Of a stretch of DNA of 26,721 bases, positions 19,943 to 26,721 are shown piece by piece. Each line of letters opens with the position of its first letter. Position 1 is the stretch's first letter. Both the position numbers and the translations under genes were made by a program. A model generated the notes under the pieces. The model ran no database searches, was not told the DNA's origin, and saw only the letters and a list, made by a program, of their open reading frames with translations. Source of the DNA: a virus; the IMG/VR virus record IMGVR_UViG_3300046817_000598, positions 1-26,721 of that record; one strand, 5' to 3'.

Positions 19943-22539
19943 CAGCTTTGAACCACGGTTGCGGTGACGCCGGCCGGCGTCGGAAGGATTCCGGCCGAGC
20001 TGACAATAGCAAGCTCCACCGGGGTAAGGGGAAACTCAAACTCATAGGTCATCGTCATGTCGCCGCCATCGGTCACGAAGGCGTCGCCGCGACCGGGGAA
20101 GAGCGTCAGCAGGATCGAATTCAGCCCTGGGATCGAGCCGTCAGTGATGTTGGCGAGCGCCTTGGCGAAGATCAACAGGCGGAAGGCGTCATCGGTGAGC
20201 GGGAAGGCGCTCGACGCGGTGTCGCCGCGGAACCACGGCGCCTGTCCCCAGGGCGTGCGGTCAGGATCGCCCGCCTCTTCGAAGCCAAGATAAGAGCCGG
20301 CGCTCGGGACCTCGATGATCCGGCTGCACCCGACGATCCGGCCCCAAATGTCGAGCCCGATCCCCTCAGCGGTCTCGACGTTCCAGATCAGGTTGAAGAA
20401 GGCGTCGAGCTGGGGACCGGGGTCGATATAGCTGGCGAGATTCGCCACGATCTGAAGGATGACCGGGCTCGCCTGATACTGGCTGATGACGGTGGCGCGC
20501 CAATCGAACGGCGGCGTCGCAAGGTCGATCGCGGCTGGGGCGATGCCGTCGAACACCAGATGGCCGGGGCTGGTGACGATCCGACTAACTGGCGTGATGG
20601 TCGGCGAGTCGCTCGCGCCGACGAAGACCATGTGGCCCGCCGCCGGATTGGGCGCGGGCGGGTTCAGCGTGCTGGGCGTCTCGCCGGCGAAGACCAGATC
20701 GCCGGGGGGCGGACTGATGATGCTGACCGGCGTAAAGGCCAGGATGATCGCGCCGGTCGCGCCAGCGCCGCCGGTGCGGTTGCCGCTGGTGATTTCATCG
20801 TTGCCGGCGCCCGCGCCGCCGCCGAAGTTTCCGCCCGCGCCGCCGTTTCCGCGGCCGCCGGAAGAGCCGCCGCCGCCGCCGGCCCCGATCGGGCCGCCCG
20901 CGGTCAGCGTAAAGTCCGCGCCCGTCCCGCCAAAGCCGCCGGCAGTCTCGACGGTGCTGTTTTGAAGCGCGCCGCCGCCACCACCGCCCAGAGTGCCGGC
21001 GCTCGGGAAGTTTACGCCGCCTGCGGCCCCGCCGACACCGGCCGCATTGTTGCCACCGTTGCCGGTGCTGTCGCCCGCGACGCCGTTGGCGCCATTGGTC
21101 CCCGATCCGCCGCCGCCCGATCCGCCGCCGCCCGAGCCGTTGAAGCCCGAAGCCGCGCGAACACCATTGCCGCCGTCCCCCTGGGGTCCACCCGCGGCCC
21201 CGCCAGACGCCGCGCCACTGGCGCCGGCCGTGCCTGCGCCGCCGGTTCCCCCGTTGTGCTTGACCGAGCCGACACCAGACGATGCGGCCCCGCCCGCAGC
21301 CCCGCCGGCATAACCGCCCTCACCGCCCTTCGCCCCAACGCCGGATGCGCCAAGGTTGGCGCCATTGAACCATGTGTCGCCGCCGTCCGTGCCTGCGCCG
21401 CCCGAGCTTGTCCCTGGTGTTCCCGAAGCGCCGACCATGTACGGCGCGTAGGCCCCGGTGGCTGAGACGTTGGTCGCTGACGAGTACGCGCCCGCGCCGC
21501 CGCCGTTCAGACCGCCGTCAGTGTGGACGCCCGCGCCGCCGCCAGCCCCGAGCGTGCGGACGGTATTGCTCAGCGAGAAGTCGGCCGGAAGAGGGAACCC
21601 GCGCAGCGTGGTCAGGGCTTCGCTGCTGACTGTCGAGGATTGGCTGAGGTTGTAAGTGCCGGTCCCGCCGACCCCGGTCCCGTAACTGGCGATGTAGGTG
21701 TTCGCGGTGACGCCTGCCCCGTAGACGAACGTCCCCACCGAGAGGAACCCGGTGATCGCCGTGACGGTCAGGACGGTCCCGGCGATCGAGCCGGTGAGCG
21801 CGGACGTGGGGACACCGCTGTCCAGCAGCGCCGCGACGACTCCAGTGCTGTTCCGGCCCAGCTCGATGTAGCCGCCCGTTCGGGCGCTGATCGACGCGCC
21901 GGTGACGACGGTGGTGCTGCTTACAGTTGCGCCGCCCGTGACCGTGCGGTGGCCGCCGGCCGCGAAGCTGCGATTGGCGAAGGCGTTGTTTCCGGTCCCG
22001 TTCTGAGCCGCGTCCTGGGTCCAGCCGGTGTTCCCGCTCCAATCCAGCGCGAGCGATGCGCCCGATTGACCGTTGAAGGAACACAGCACCAGCGACGTGT
22101 TCGTGCTGGTGGTCAGCGAGCCCAGCGCGTAGTTGGAGCCGCCGCCTAGGCCGCTCTTGTCTTCATCGTTGAGCGTGATTGTCTGGAAATCTTGCCAGAA
22201 GTACCCGGTTACGCCGCTGATTTCCCAGGTCTCGGCAGACCATTCGAGGTTAGTGCTTGAGGCGTCGAACGCCTCTACCTGAACCGAGCTGAGCGCATAC
22301 TTGAAATAGACCGCGATATTCCACTCGCGCTGCTGTTTCCAATAAAGAAGCGACCAGCCGTTGATCGCGACCGGCATGACCGGGCCGGGCTCAGCGGTCC
22401 CGGCGGCGTTATTGTTGCGCTGGTAGGAGAAGGCGACCAGCAGGTTGTCGTCAGTTGGCGGCGACGTCCAGTCGGTCGTCGGCTGGCTGGAGGCTGAGCC
22501 GGCCGCAACTCCTTTGGATTGAACAACGGCAAGGGCCAT
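19942..22539 (-). CDS. Giant Gly-rich adhesin fused to a DUF2612 baseplate domain
   Basis: 865 aa, in four visible parts. (1) About 1-245: a beta-rich domain of unknown family ([30 protein letters not shown]). (2) 249-311: a small beta module ([12 protein letters not shown] ... [15 protein letters not shown]) shared with the baseplate J protein. (3) 330-595: about 265 residues of Gly-rich sequence with runs such as [17 protein letters not shown], resembling polyglycine-II adhesins such as phage S16 gp38; then three short repeats (GDLVFAG, GHMVFVG, GHLVFDG at about 613-665). (4) 680-865: a DUF2612-type domain ([28 protein letters not shown]). DUF2612 proteins belong to the baseplate/tail tip, so the gene is a baseplate protein carrying its own adhesin. 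It overlaps the tail fibre start. Confidence 0.8.
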   Translation of the reverse strand: MALAVVQSKGVAAGSASSQPTTDWTSPPTDDNLLVAFSYQRNNNAAGTAEPGPVMPVAINGWSLLYWKQQREWNIAVYFKYALSSVQVEAFDASSTNLEWSAETWEISGVTGYFWQDFQTITLNDEDKSGLGGGSNYALGSLTTSTNTSLVLCSFNGQSGASLALDWSGNTGWTQDAAQNGTGNNAFANRSFAAGGHRTVTGGATVSSTTVVTGASISARTGGYIELGRNSTGVVAALLDSGVPTSALTGSIAGTVLTVTAITGFLSVGTFVYGAGVTANTYIASYGTGVGGTGTYNLSQSSTVSSEALTTLRGFPLPADFSLSNTVRTLGAGGGAGVHTDGGLNGGGAGAYSSATNVSATGAYAPYMVGASGTPGTSSGGAGTDGGDTWFNGANLGASGVGAKGGEGGYAGGAAGGAASSGVGSVKHNGGTGGAGTAGASGAASGGAAGGPQGDGGNGVRAASGFNGSGGGGSGGGGSGTNGANGVAGDSTGNGGNNAAGVGGAAGGVNFPSAGTLGGGGGGALQNSTVETAGGFGGTGADFTLTAGGPIGAGGGGGSSGGRGNGGAGGNFGGGAGAGNDEITSGNRTGGAGATGAIILAFTPVSIISPPPGDLVFAGETPSTLNPPAPNPAAGHMVFVGASDSPTITPVSRIVTSPGHLVFDGIAPAAIDLATPPFDWRATVISQYQASPVILQIVANLASYIDPGPQLDAFFNLIWNVETAEGIGLDIWGRIVGCSRIIEVPSAGSYLGFEEAGDPDRTPWGQAPWFRGDTASSAFPLTDDAFRLLIFAKALANITDGSIPGLNSILLTLFPGRGDAFVTDGGDMTMTYEFEFPLTPVELAIVSSAGILPTPAGVTATVVQS
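20755..21552 (-). other. DNA encoding the 265-residue Gly-rich segment
   Basis: GGC/GGT/GGG-rich codons run for ~800 bp (21552 down to 20755). I see no exact tandem nucleotide repeat unit, so it is protein low complexity rather than DNA satellite. Confidence 0.75.
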
Positions 22540-22554
22540 GCCCGCCCTTCCGTT

Positions 22555-23019
22555 TTAGTTGCCCGAGAGGGTTTCGATCCCGGCGATCACGAACTCAAGC
22601 GGCCCGGCCGCGAAGGTGACGGAACCGCCGGAAGTGTCCATGTCGCAGAAGCACATCAGGTCTTTATTCGTGGCGGTGAAGTCGAAGATGGCGAGGTACT
22701 TGAAGGTGATCGAGCCGGTCAGCGTCCACAGCAGGTTGGCAGAGTTCCAAGTGACGAGGCCGCTCGAAATCCCCAGCGTGACGCTGGTGAGGCTAAGCCC
22801 GCCCGCGGTGTAGCCGCTCGCGGTCGGCAATTCGGCGGTCAGGTCCCCGTAGCGGCATTGACCCGAGCCGCCGACGAAGGTCGGATCGATCGCCTGGGCC
22901 GACGTCATCAGCACCGCTTTGAAGGTGTCGGACGTCAGGTTGAGCTGAACGCCGGCCCCGCCGACCAATATCTTCAGCTTCGCCGCGTCGAAGATTTTGA
23001 ACGGACCCTGAACGGCCAT
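22555..23019 (-). CDS. Small beta-rich structural protein
   Basis: 154 aa. MAVQGPFKIFDAAKLKILVG opening and beta-rich continuation (DTFKAVLMTSAQAID ... YGDLTAELPTASGYTAGGLS ... VTWNSANLLWTLTGSITFK) match a family of phage proteins found near tail/fibre genes, often called putative tail fibre or hypothetical structural protein. Good ribosome-binding site (GGGGAG) upstream of ATG 23019. A decoration or fibre-accessory role is likely but unproven. Confidence 0.7.
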   Translation of the reverse strand: MAVQGPFKIFDAAKLKILVGGAGVQLNLTSDTFKAVLMTSAQAIDPTFVGGSGQCRYGDLTAELPTASGYTAGGLSLTSVTLGISSGLVTWNSANLLWTLTGSITFKYLAIFDFTATNKDLMCFCDMDTSGGSVTFAAGPLEFVIAGIETLSGN

Positions 23020-23067
23020 TGCGACTCCCCATGCCGCACCGCGGCGGCCGAAACATTAGCGAAGCTG

Positions 23068-24489
23068 TTAGACCAGCGCCAGAGACACGTCGGCCGCGTT
23101 GATGGTCGGAACCTGATCGATGCCGACCGTGAGCGAGTTCAGGGCCGGAAGCACCGACGTCATCGCCTCCGAACTGACGGTCTGGCTGAGGCTGAGGTTG
23201 TAGGTCCCCGTCCCGCCCGAGCCCGAGCCCAGCGAGGCGATGATGGTCCCCGGCGACACGCCAGCGCCCAGCACCGTCTGGCCCACCGCCAGCGCGCCCG
23301 ACGCAACGGCGGTGACGGTCATCACGGTCCCGGCGATCGACGCCGTGAAGCTGGCGCCCGGCGACACCGGAGAGCCGATCAGGATCGAGACGATGTTGAC
23401 CCAGGAGCCCAGCGCGGCGATCGGCGCATAGTAGCGCGAGGCGAAGAGCGTCGAGCCGATCCGCGCACGCGAGCCGCCGTCCGCGCCTGAGAAGGCGGCG
23501 ATGATGGCGTTCGTCACCAGCGTTTGCGCGGTGGCCGGGACGTTGGCGTTGTTCTGGAGCGTCACCGCGAAGAGGATCGGCGTCGGCGTCGGCCGTTCGA
23601 AGTTGATCGTGTAGGGGACGGGCGACGTATAGAGCGGGTTGGCGTCGAAAGCGGTGACGGCCGTGTTGCCGTAGGTTGCGCATCCTGGCGCCTTCTTGAG
23701 AAGGATCGCTTGGGCGACGTCCAGATCAGCGCCGCCCTCGACGCTGATGAAGATCGCGTGGGCCGGGATCGTGACGCCGCCGATCGTAACCGGCGAGCCG
23801 GTCCCGTTGTTGTAGCCGAAGAAGTCCAGCACGCCGGGAACGGCCGCCACCGCGCCGATCACCGCGCCGATCGCCCCGACGCTGTTGACCGCCACCGACT
23901 CCTCGCGCCGGAACTCGAAATCTTCGCGGGTCTCGATGTTCTCCCCGATAACACCATCGGCGGGGTTGTTGATCGTGTCCCATCCGGGGATCGCCTGATA
24001 GATCCTGCTGAGGCTGTTGGCGGGGCAAGGAATCGGGCCGGCGGTCGCGCAGGCGAACGGGAGCGTGATCGAGCCCCCGGAAGGGATCAGCCCCCCCGTG
24101 GTGCAGACATAGAGATTCCCGTCTGTCGCCTTGGCGATCGAGCCGGTGGGAATCGGCGTGTTCACCAGCCCGGTGCATAGCGCCTGCACGACGGTCGCCT
24201 GGGCGGGCTTGCGGGTCAGGAAGTAGATGCGCGCGATGGCGTCCTGCATCCGGCCGCTGGCGAAGGCCGGGTCAACCTGCTGGGTGTAGAAGGTGAACAG
24301 GTCGTAGAAGTCGCCGATGATCGCCGTCAGCGAGCTGGCGAGCTGGCCCTGCGGCGTTTCGAGGTTTTCGTTCAGGTTCCCGCCGAATGCCGCCTGGAGG
24401 TCGGCCAGCACGCCGGCGAGGATCGCGGACTCCGGCGGTGAGACGAAGCCGGTAGGACCGAAGGCCGGGACGGGGACGTTCGTGGTCAT
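23068..24489 (-). CDS. Baseplate J-like protein (gp47-type)
   Basis: 473 aa, the wedge protein that joins tail spike and fibres to the contractile baseplate (P2 gpJ / Mu gp47 class). Features: [20 protein letters not shown], then [20 protein letters not shown], a beta section with [25 protein letters not shown], and [20 protein letters not shown], a run very typical of baseplate J proteins ('A.aI...ka.G..t.G'). A beta module is inserted near the C-terminus (about 379-445). Overlap with gp25 upstream is 3-nt spacing. Baseplate J plus gp25, Gp138 and gpD define a contractile (myovirus) tail. Confidence 0.88.
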   Translation of the reverse strand: MTTNVPVPAFGPTGFVSPPESAILAGVLADLQAAFGGNLNENLETPQGQLASSLTAIIGDFYDLFTFYTQQVDPAFASGRMQDAIARIYFLTRKPAQATVVQALCTGLVNTPIPTGSIAKATDGNLYVCTTGGLIPSGGSITLPFACATAGPIPCPANSLSRIYQAIPGWDTINNPADGVIGENIETREDFEFRREESVAVNSVGAIGAVIGAVAAVPGVLDFFGYNNGTGSPVTIGGVTIPAHAIFISVEGGADLDVAQAILLKKAPGCATYGNTAVTAFDANPLYTSPVPYTINFERPTPTPILFAVTLQNNANVPATAQTLVTNAIIAAFSGADGGSRARIGSTLFASRYYAPIAALGSWVNIVSILIGSPVSPGASFTASIAGTVMTVTAVASGALAVGQTVLGAGVSPGTIIASLGSGSGGTGTYNLSLSQTVSSEAMTSVLPALNSLTVGIDQVPTINAADVSLALV

Positions 24490-24492
24490 GCG

Positions 24493-24843
24493 CTAGAGCC
24501 CTACCGGGAGCGTGATGCCGCTGTTCGTAGTCACCTGAACTTGGCCCTTCACCTTACGCGCGGTGATCGAATCGATGAAGGCCGCGGCCGCGACGGTCTC
24601 GGGGACGGTCAGCGCCGCGGTGACGAACCGCGCCTTCAGGAAGGCTACCGGGGGCTGCGAGCCGAGAATCTGCTGGAAATAGGGGACGCCCTTGGTGGTG
24701 TCGTACCAGAGTTCGCCCTTGAACAGCTTCAGGGCCGAGCCGACGTCCTGGGCGATCGAGTAGGGGTTGCTGGCGCGGGCCATGTTCCCGTTCGCGTCGA
24801 GCGTCAGGTCCCAGGTCGCCTGATCGAGTAGCAGCGTGTCCAC
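24493..24843 (-). CDS. Baseplate wedge protein, gp25-like
   Basis: 116 aa from GTG at 24843, preceded by a good site (GAGGGGG); longer in-frame starts would overlap the upstream gene. Sequence pattern: LLLDQATWDLTLDANGNMAR ... SIAQDVGSALKLFKGELWYD ... GVPYFQQILGSQPP, typical of T4 gp25-like / P2 gpW-type wedge proteins (a long helix, then 'T..GE...dp..G.P'). It begins the wedge assembly together with baseplate J. Confidence 0.82.
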   Translation of the reverse strand: MDTLLLDQATWDLTLDANGNMARASNPYSIAQDVGSALKLFKGELWYDTTKGVPYFQQILGSQPPVAFLKARFVTAALTVPETVAAAAFIDSITARKVKGQVQVTTNSGITLPVGL

Positions 24844-24853
24844 GGTCGCCCCC

Positions 24854-25222
24854 TCAGATCGGCGGGATGCTGATGCTACAGCCGCCACCGATTCGGCTTG
24901 CCGCGTTGTTGATCGCCGTCGTCAGGCTGGCGACCGCCGCCGTCAGCTCGGTGAGCTGCGTCGCGTACTTCGCGTAGGGCGCGTACATATTGGTGAAGAC
25001 GGTGATCGTCCCGGTGATCCAACTGATGCAGCTCGCCAGATCGGTTGGCGCGGTAAGCAGCCCGGCCAGCGGCGCCAGAAGCGCCTGCTGGGTCGCGATG
25101 AAGCTGTTGACGCCGCTGAGCTGGCCGAAGGCGCGATCGACCAGCGTTTGCAGCTCGGCGCACGAGTCGGTGTTCTCGATCTGCTGGGTCAGGTTCGTGA
25201 AGAAGTCGGCGTTGAAGCTCAT
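24854..25222 (-). CDS. Unknown 122-aa baseplate-operon protein
   Basis: ATG at 25222 overlaps the Gp138-like stop (ATGA). Longer in-frame readings extend deep into that gene and are rejected. Entirely helical with Ser/Thr/Ala character (MSFNADFFTNLTQQIENTDS ... LVDRAFGQLSGVNSFIATQQ) and a short Cys-containing tail (GGGCSIS). I do not recognise the family; its place between spike and wedge genes suggests a structural or chaperone role. Confidence 0.6.
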   Translation of the reverse strand: MSFNADFFTNLTQQIENTDSCAELQTLVDRAFGQLSGVNSFIATQQALLAPLAGLLTAPTDLASCISWITGTITVFTNMYAPYAKYATQLTELTAAVASLTTAINNAASRIGGGCSISIPPI

Positions 25223-25821
25223 GTGACGTCCGTGATGATGCCGGCGACGACGGTGACGATCTGGCCGGTCCCGGTAGGGAAGCTTCCCGACCAGCCGCTT
25301 CCGACCGTGACATTGCCCGAGAACGCGACGCCGGGCGACTCGACGTCGATCCCGCCGGCGAAGGCGAGGTACTGCGTCGGGACGGTGTTCAGGAAGCCCC
25401 CGAGATAGAGCGCATCGGACGGGCTGAAGCGCCGGCGCGATCCGGGGTTGGCGGCCGCCTTGTTGGCGACCACGCTCGAAATGTCGTGATCGGCGAAGAC
25501 CGCGATCCCCAGGTCGCCGACCACCGGATCGAGGATGATCGCATTCGCGCCGCCCTGGGCGCGGAAGTAGGGGACGCCGAAGATCGTCCCGTGCGGCGTC
25601 GCCTGATCCTGCCCGTCGAGCTGGTTGACCAAGGGCTGCACGTCCACGGTCCCGGCAAGCGCCACAGCGCCACCGCCGCCGGTGACGGCGATCACCTTGA
25701 CCAGCGTCGCCGTCCAGAGCTGGCCGGTCATCGCCTTGATCAGGAAGGCGATCGCGTTGAAGTGCGAGCCCATGTCCGCGGGGCGCGCGAGCCCGAGATA
25801 GTCCTGATCCGAGCCGGCCAT
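25219..25821 (-). CDS. Baseplate spike/assembly protein, Gp138 N-terminal type
   Basis: 200 aa. The first half has the OB-fold pattern of baseplate assembly V / Gp138 proteins: FLIKAMTGQLWTATLVKVIA ... AGTVDVQPLVNQLDGQDQ ... GTIFGVPYFRAQGGANAI ... DPVVGDLGIAVFADHDISSV ('ivp..GD.gi..F..rd....'). The second half is beta-rich (GSGWSGSFPTGTGQIVTVVA) like a spike tip. Forms the central spike on the hub. ATG adjacent to the upstream stop (ATG 25821, TAG 25822-25824). Confidence 0.85.
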   Translation of the reverse strand: MAGSDQDYLGLARPADMGSHFNAIAFLIKAMTGQLWTATLVKVIAVTGGGGAVALAGTVDVQPLVNQLDGQDQATPHGTIFGVPYFRAQGGANAIILDPVVGDLGIAVFADHDISSVVANKAAANPGSRRRFSPSDALYLGGFLNTVPTQYLAFAGGIDVESPGVAFSGNVTVGSGWSGSFPTGTGQIVTVVAGIITDVT

Positions 25822-26718
25822 CTACTGCCCCCCGGCCAGCGGCGTCTGATGCCCCAGCACGTTGCAGCTCACCGTCGAGTACCACGGGCCTTCCGGGTCT
25901 TCGGACTCGATATCGTGCAGCAGGTTGAACACCTGCCACGTCCCGTTGGCGTTGGGGACCGAGCTGGTGATCGCCACCGTCCCGCCGACGATGATCTTCG
26001 GGTTGAAGATCGACTTCAGCACGATGCCGTTCTCGATCCACGTCGGGTAGGAGACCAGCCCCGTGTCGGGGCCGATCGCCGGCGGGTTGCCCTGCCGCTG
26101 ACCGTCCTTCGGCCAGATGGCGAGCGTGTTCACGCCGCCGGGCTGATCGTCCATGACGATGTTGATCCCGGCGTTGGCCGCGACCGTGTAGGCTTGCTCG
26201 CGCGCCGTCCCCGAGAGGTACTGATTGCTGAGCTGGACGCTGACGCCGTTGTTTTCGAAGGTGTAGCCCATCTGCCCGGCGAGGGTCTGAAGGATGGTGG
26301 CGACGTCGGCCGAGCCCTTGAAGCTGGTCGGCGCGATCGGCTTGAGGTTTTCGAGAAGCCCCTGGTGGGCGCTGATCTGCACCTTGGCGTCGGGCGCGTT
26401 GGTGTAGTCGCTCCATGCCATGTCGATCGTGCCGATGTAGCAGATCGCCATCCCCGCCTCATCGTCGCCGGCGCTGATCGTGATCGTATTGTTGCGCCCG
26501 GCGGTCAGCACCTTGCCAAGCGTGCTGATCTGGTTGGCGACCTTCGGGTCGAGGCCGTAGACGTCCACGTTCGCGGTCGCCATGCCGAGCCCGCCGGCCT
26601 TGCTGATGGTGGCGTGGACGCGAAGCCCGGTGACGTCCACGGCGTTCATCCCGCTGTCGCCGAACGAGCCCGTTCCAAGCTGGAACTTCAGGTCGATCTT
26701 CCGGCGGACGAAGCTCAC
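25822..26718 (-). CDS. Baseplate hub protein, phage late control D-like (start may lie outside window)
   Basis: 298 aa from a GTG at 26718, 3 nt from the window edge; the frame stays open to the edge, so a further upstream start is possible. Pattern: N-terminal strand-rich region (NAVDVTGLRVHATISKAGGLG ... ATANVDVYGLD), then ICYIGTIDMAWSDY ... DAKVQISAHQGLLENL ... ATILQTLAGQMGYTFENNGV, which resembles T4 gp27/P2 gpD-type hubs (four-domain ring). It seats the Gp138-like spike, encoded next. Confidence 0.75.
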   Translation of the reverse strand: MSFVRRKIDLKFQLGTGSFGDSGMNAVDVTGLRVHATISKAGGLGMATANVDVYGLDPKVANQISTLGKVLTAGRNNTITISAGDDEAGMAICYIGTIDMAWSDYTNAPDAKVQISAHQGLLENLKPIAPTSFKGSADVATILQTLAGQMGYTFENNGVSVQLSNQYLSGTAREQAYTVAANAGINIVMDDQPGGVNTLAIWPKDGQRQGNPPAIGPDTGLVSYPTWIENGIVLKSIFNPKIIVGGTVAITSSVPNANGTWQVFNLLHDIESEDPEGPWYSTVSCNVLGHQTPLAGGQ

Positions 26719-26721
26719 CGC

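Noticed and set aside
19948-21465. Long rightward open frames antisense to the Gly-rich gene.
   Set aside because: They are Arg/Ala/Pro-rich by-products of GC-rich, Gly-coding DNA on the other strand.
20755-21552. Possible satellite or CRISPR-like repeat in the Gly-rich region.
   Set aside because: No exact repeat unit or regular spacing is visible; the pattern is codon-driven.
25223-26416. Long in-frame extension (to about 520 residues) of the 122-aa protein at 24854-25222.
   Set aside because: It overlaps the Gp138-like and hub genes; ATG at 25222 overlaps the upstream stop and is the better start.
1-26721. tRNA genes, attachment sites, integrase or repressor.
   Set aside because: None was recognised on either strand by reading; a tRNA or HMM scan would be the proper test.

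Overview
The window is high-GC DNA from a tailed, contractile-tail (myovirus-like) bacteriophage or prophage, most likely infecting an alphaproteobacterium. The alphaproteobacterial guess rests on GC-rich codon use, a GHN-type N-terminus on one early protein and the small zinc-ribbon proteins; it is inference. I see no integrase, CI-like repressor, tRNA, CRISPR array or insertion sequence. About 97% of the window is coding. Neighbouring genes are stitched together by ATGA or TGATG stop/start overlaps, so I used those overlaps to choose most start codons.

Layout. (1) 1-8254, leftward: read 5' to 3' from 8254 down, a Cys-rich ORF, a VRR-NUC nuclease, two adjacent proteins resembling the DnaA DNA-binding domain (one canonical, one divergent), a DUF1376 replication-type protein, an MT-A70 adenine methyltransferase, an HNH endonuclease, an unknown 280-aa protein, terminase small subunit, peptide deformylase, terminase large subunit, a small membrane protein and the portal protein, which runs off the left edge. 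(2) 8255-8500: divergent control region. (3) 8501-15789, rightward early operon: two small unknowns, a complete DnaN sliding clamp, several small Cys-rich or unknown proteins, a RecE-like PD-(D/E)XK nuclease, a RecT annealase and two more Cys-rich proteins. (4) 15786-16509, leftward three-gene cassette with its own promoter and operator-like inverted repeat. (5) 16605-26718, leftward late operon ending at a strong terminator. From the right edge it holds the baseplate hub (gpD-like), Gp138-type spike, unknown, gp25-like wedge, baseplate J, small structural protein, a giant glycine-rich adhesin fused to a DUF2612 baseplate domain, tail fibre, membrane protein, L,D-transpeptidase-like enzyme, LLH-type holin, spanin-like pair and a coiled-coil protein.

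How it works together. The left edge (portal) and right edge (baseplate hub) are both leftward late genes, so head and tail-tube genes probably lie across the ends of a circular or permuted map. The phage appears to carry its own origin-recognition-like factor(s), sliding clamp and RecE/RecT-type recombination pair, and would borrow the host polymerase. DNA modification (MT-A70), nucleases (HNH, VRR-NUC) and packaging share one leftward transcript. The lysis cassette has no classical lysozyme in view; the L,D-transpeptidase-fold protein is the only visible peptidoglycan enzyme.

The items most worth a second look are: twin DnaA-domain-IV-like proteins beside a phage clamp; a cUUCGg hairpin and a palindromic heptamer array inside the DUF1376 gene; an in-frame 63-bp mosaic duplication inside the deformylase gene; the glycine-rich adhesin/baseplate fusion; and a reading-frame conflict at the head of the leftward operon.
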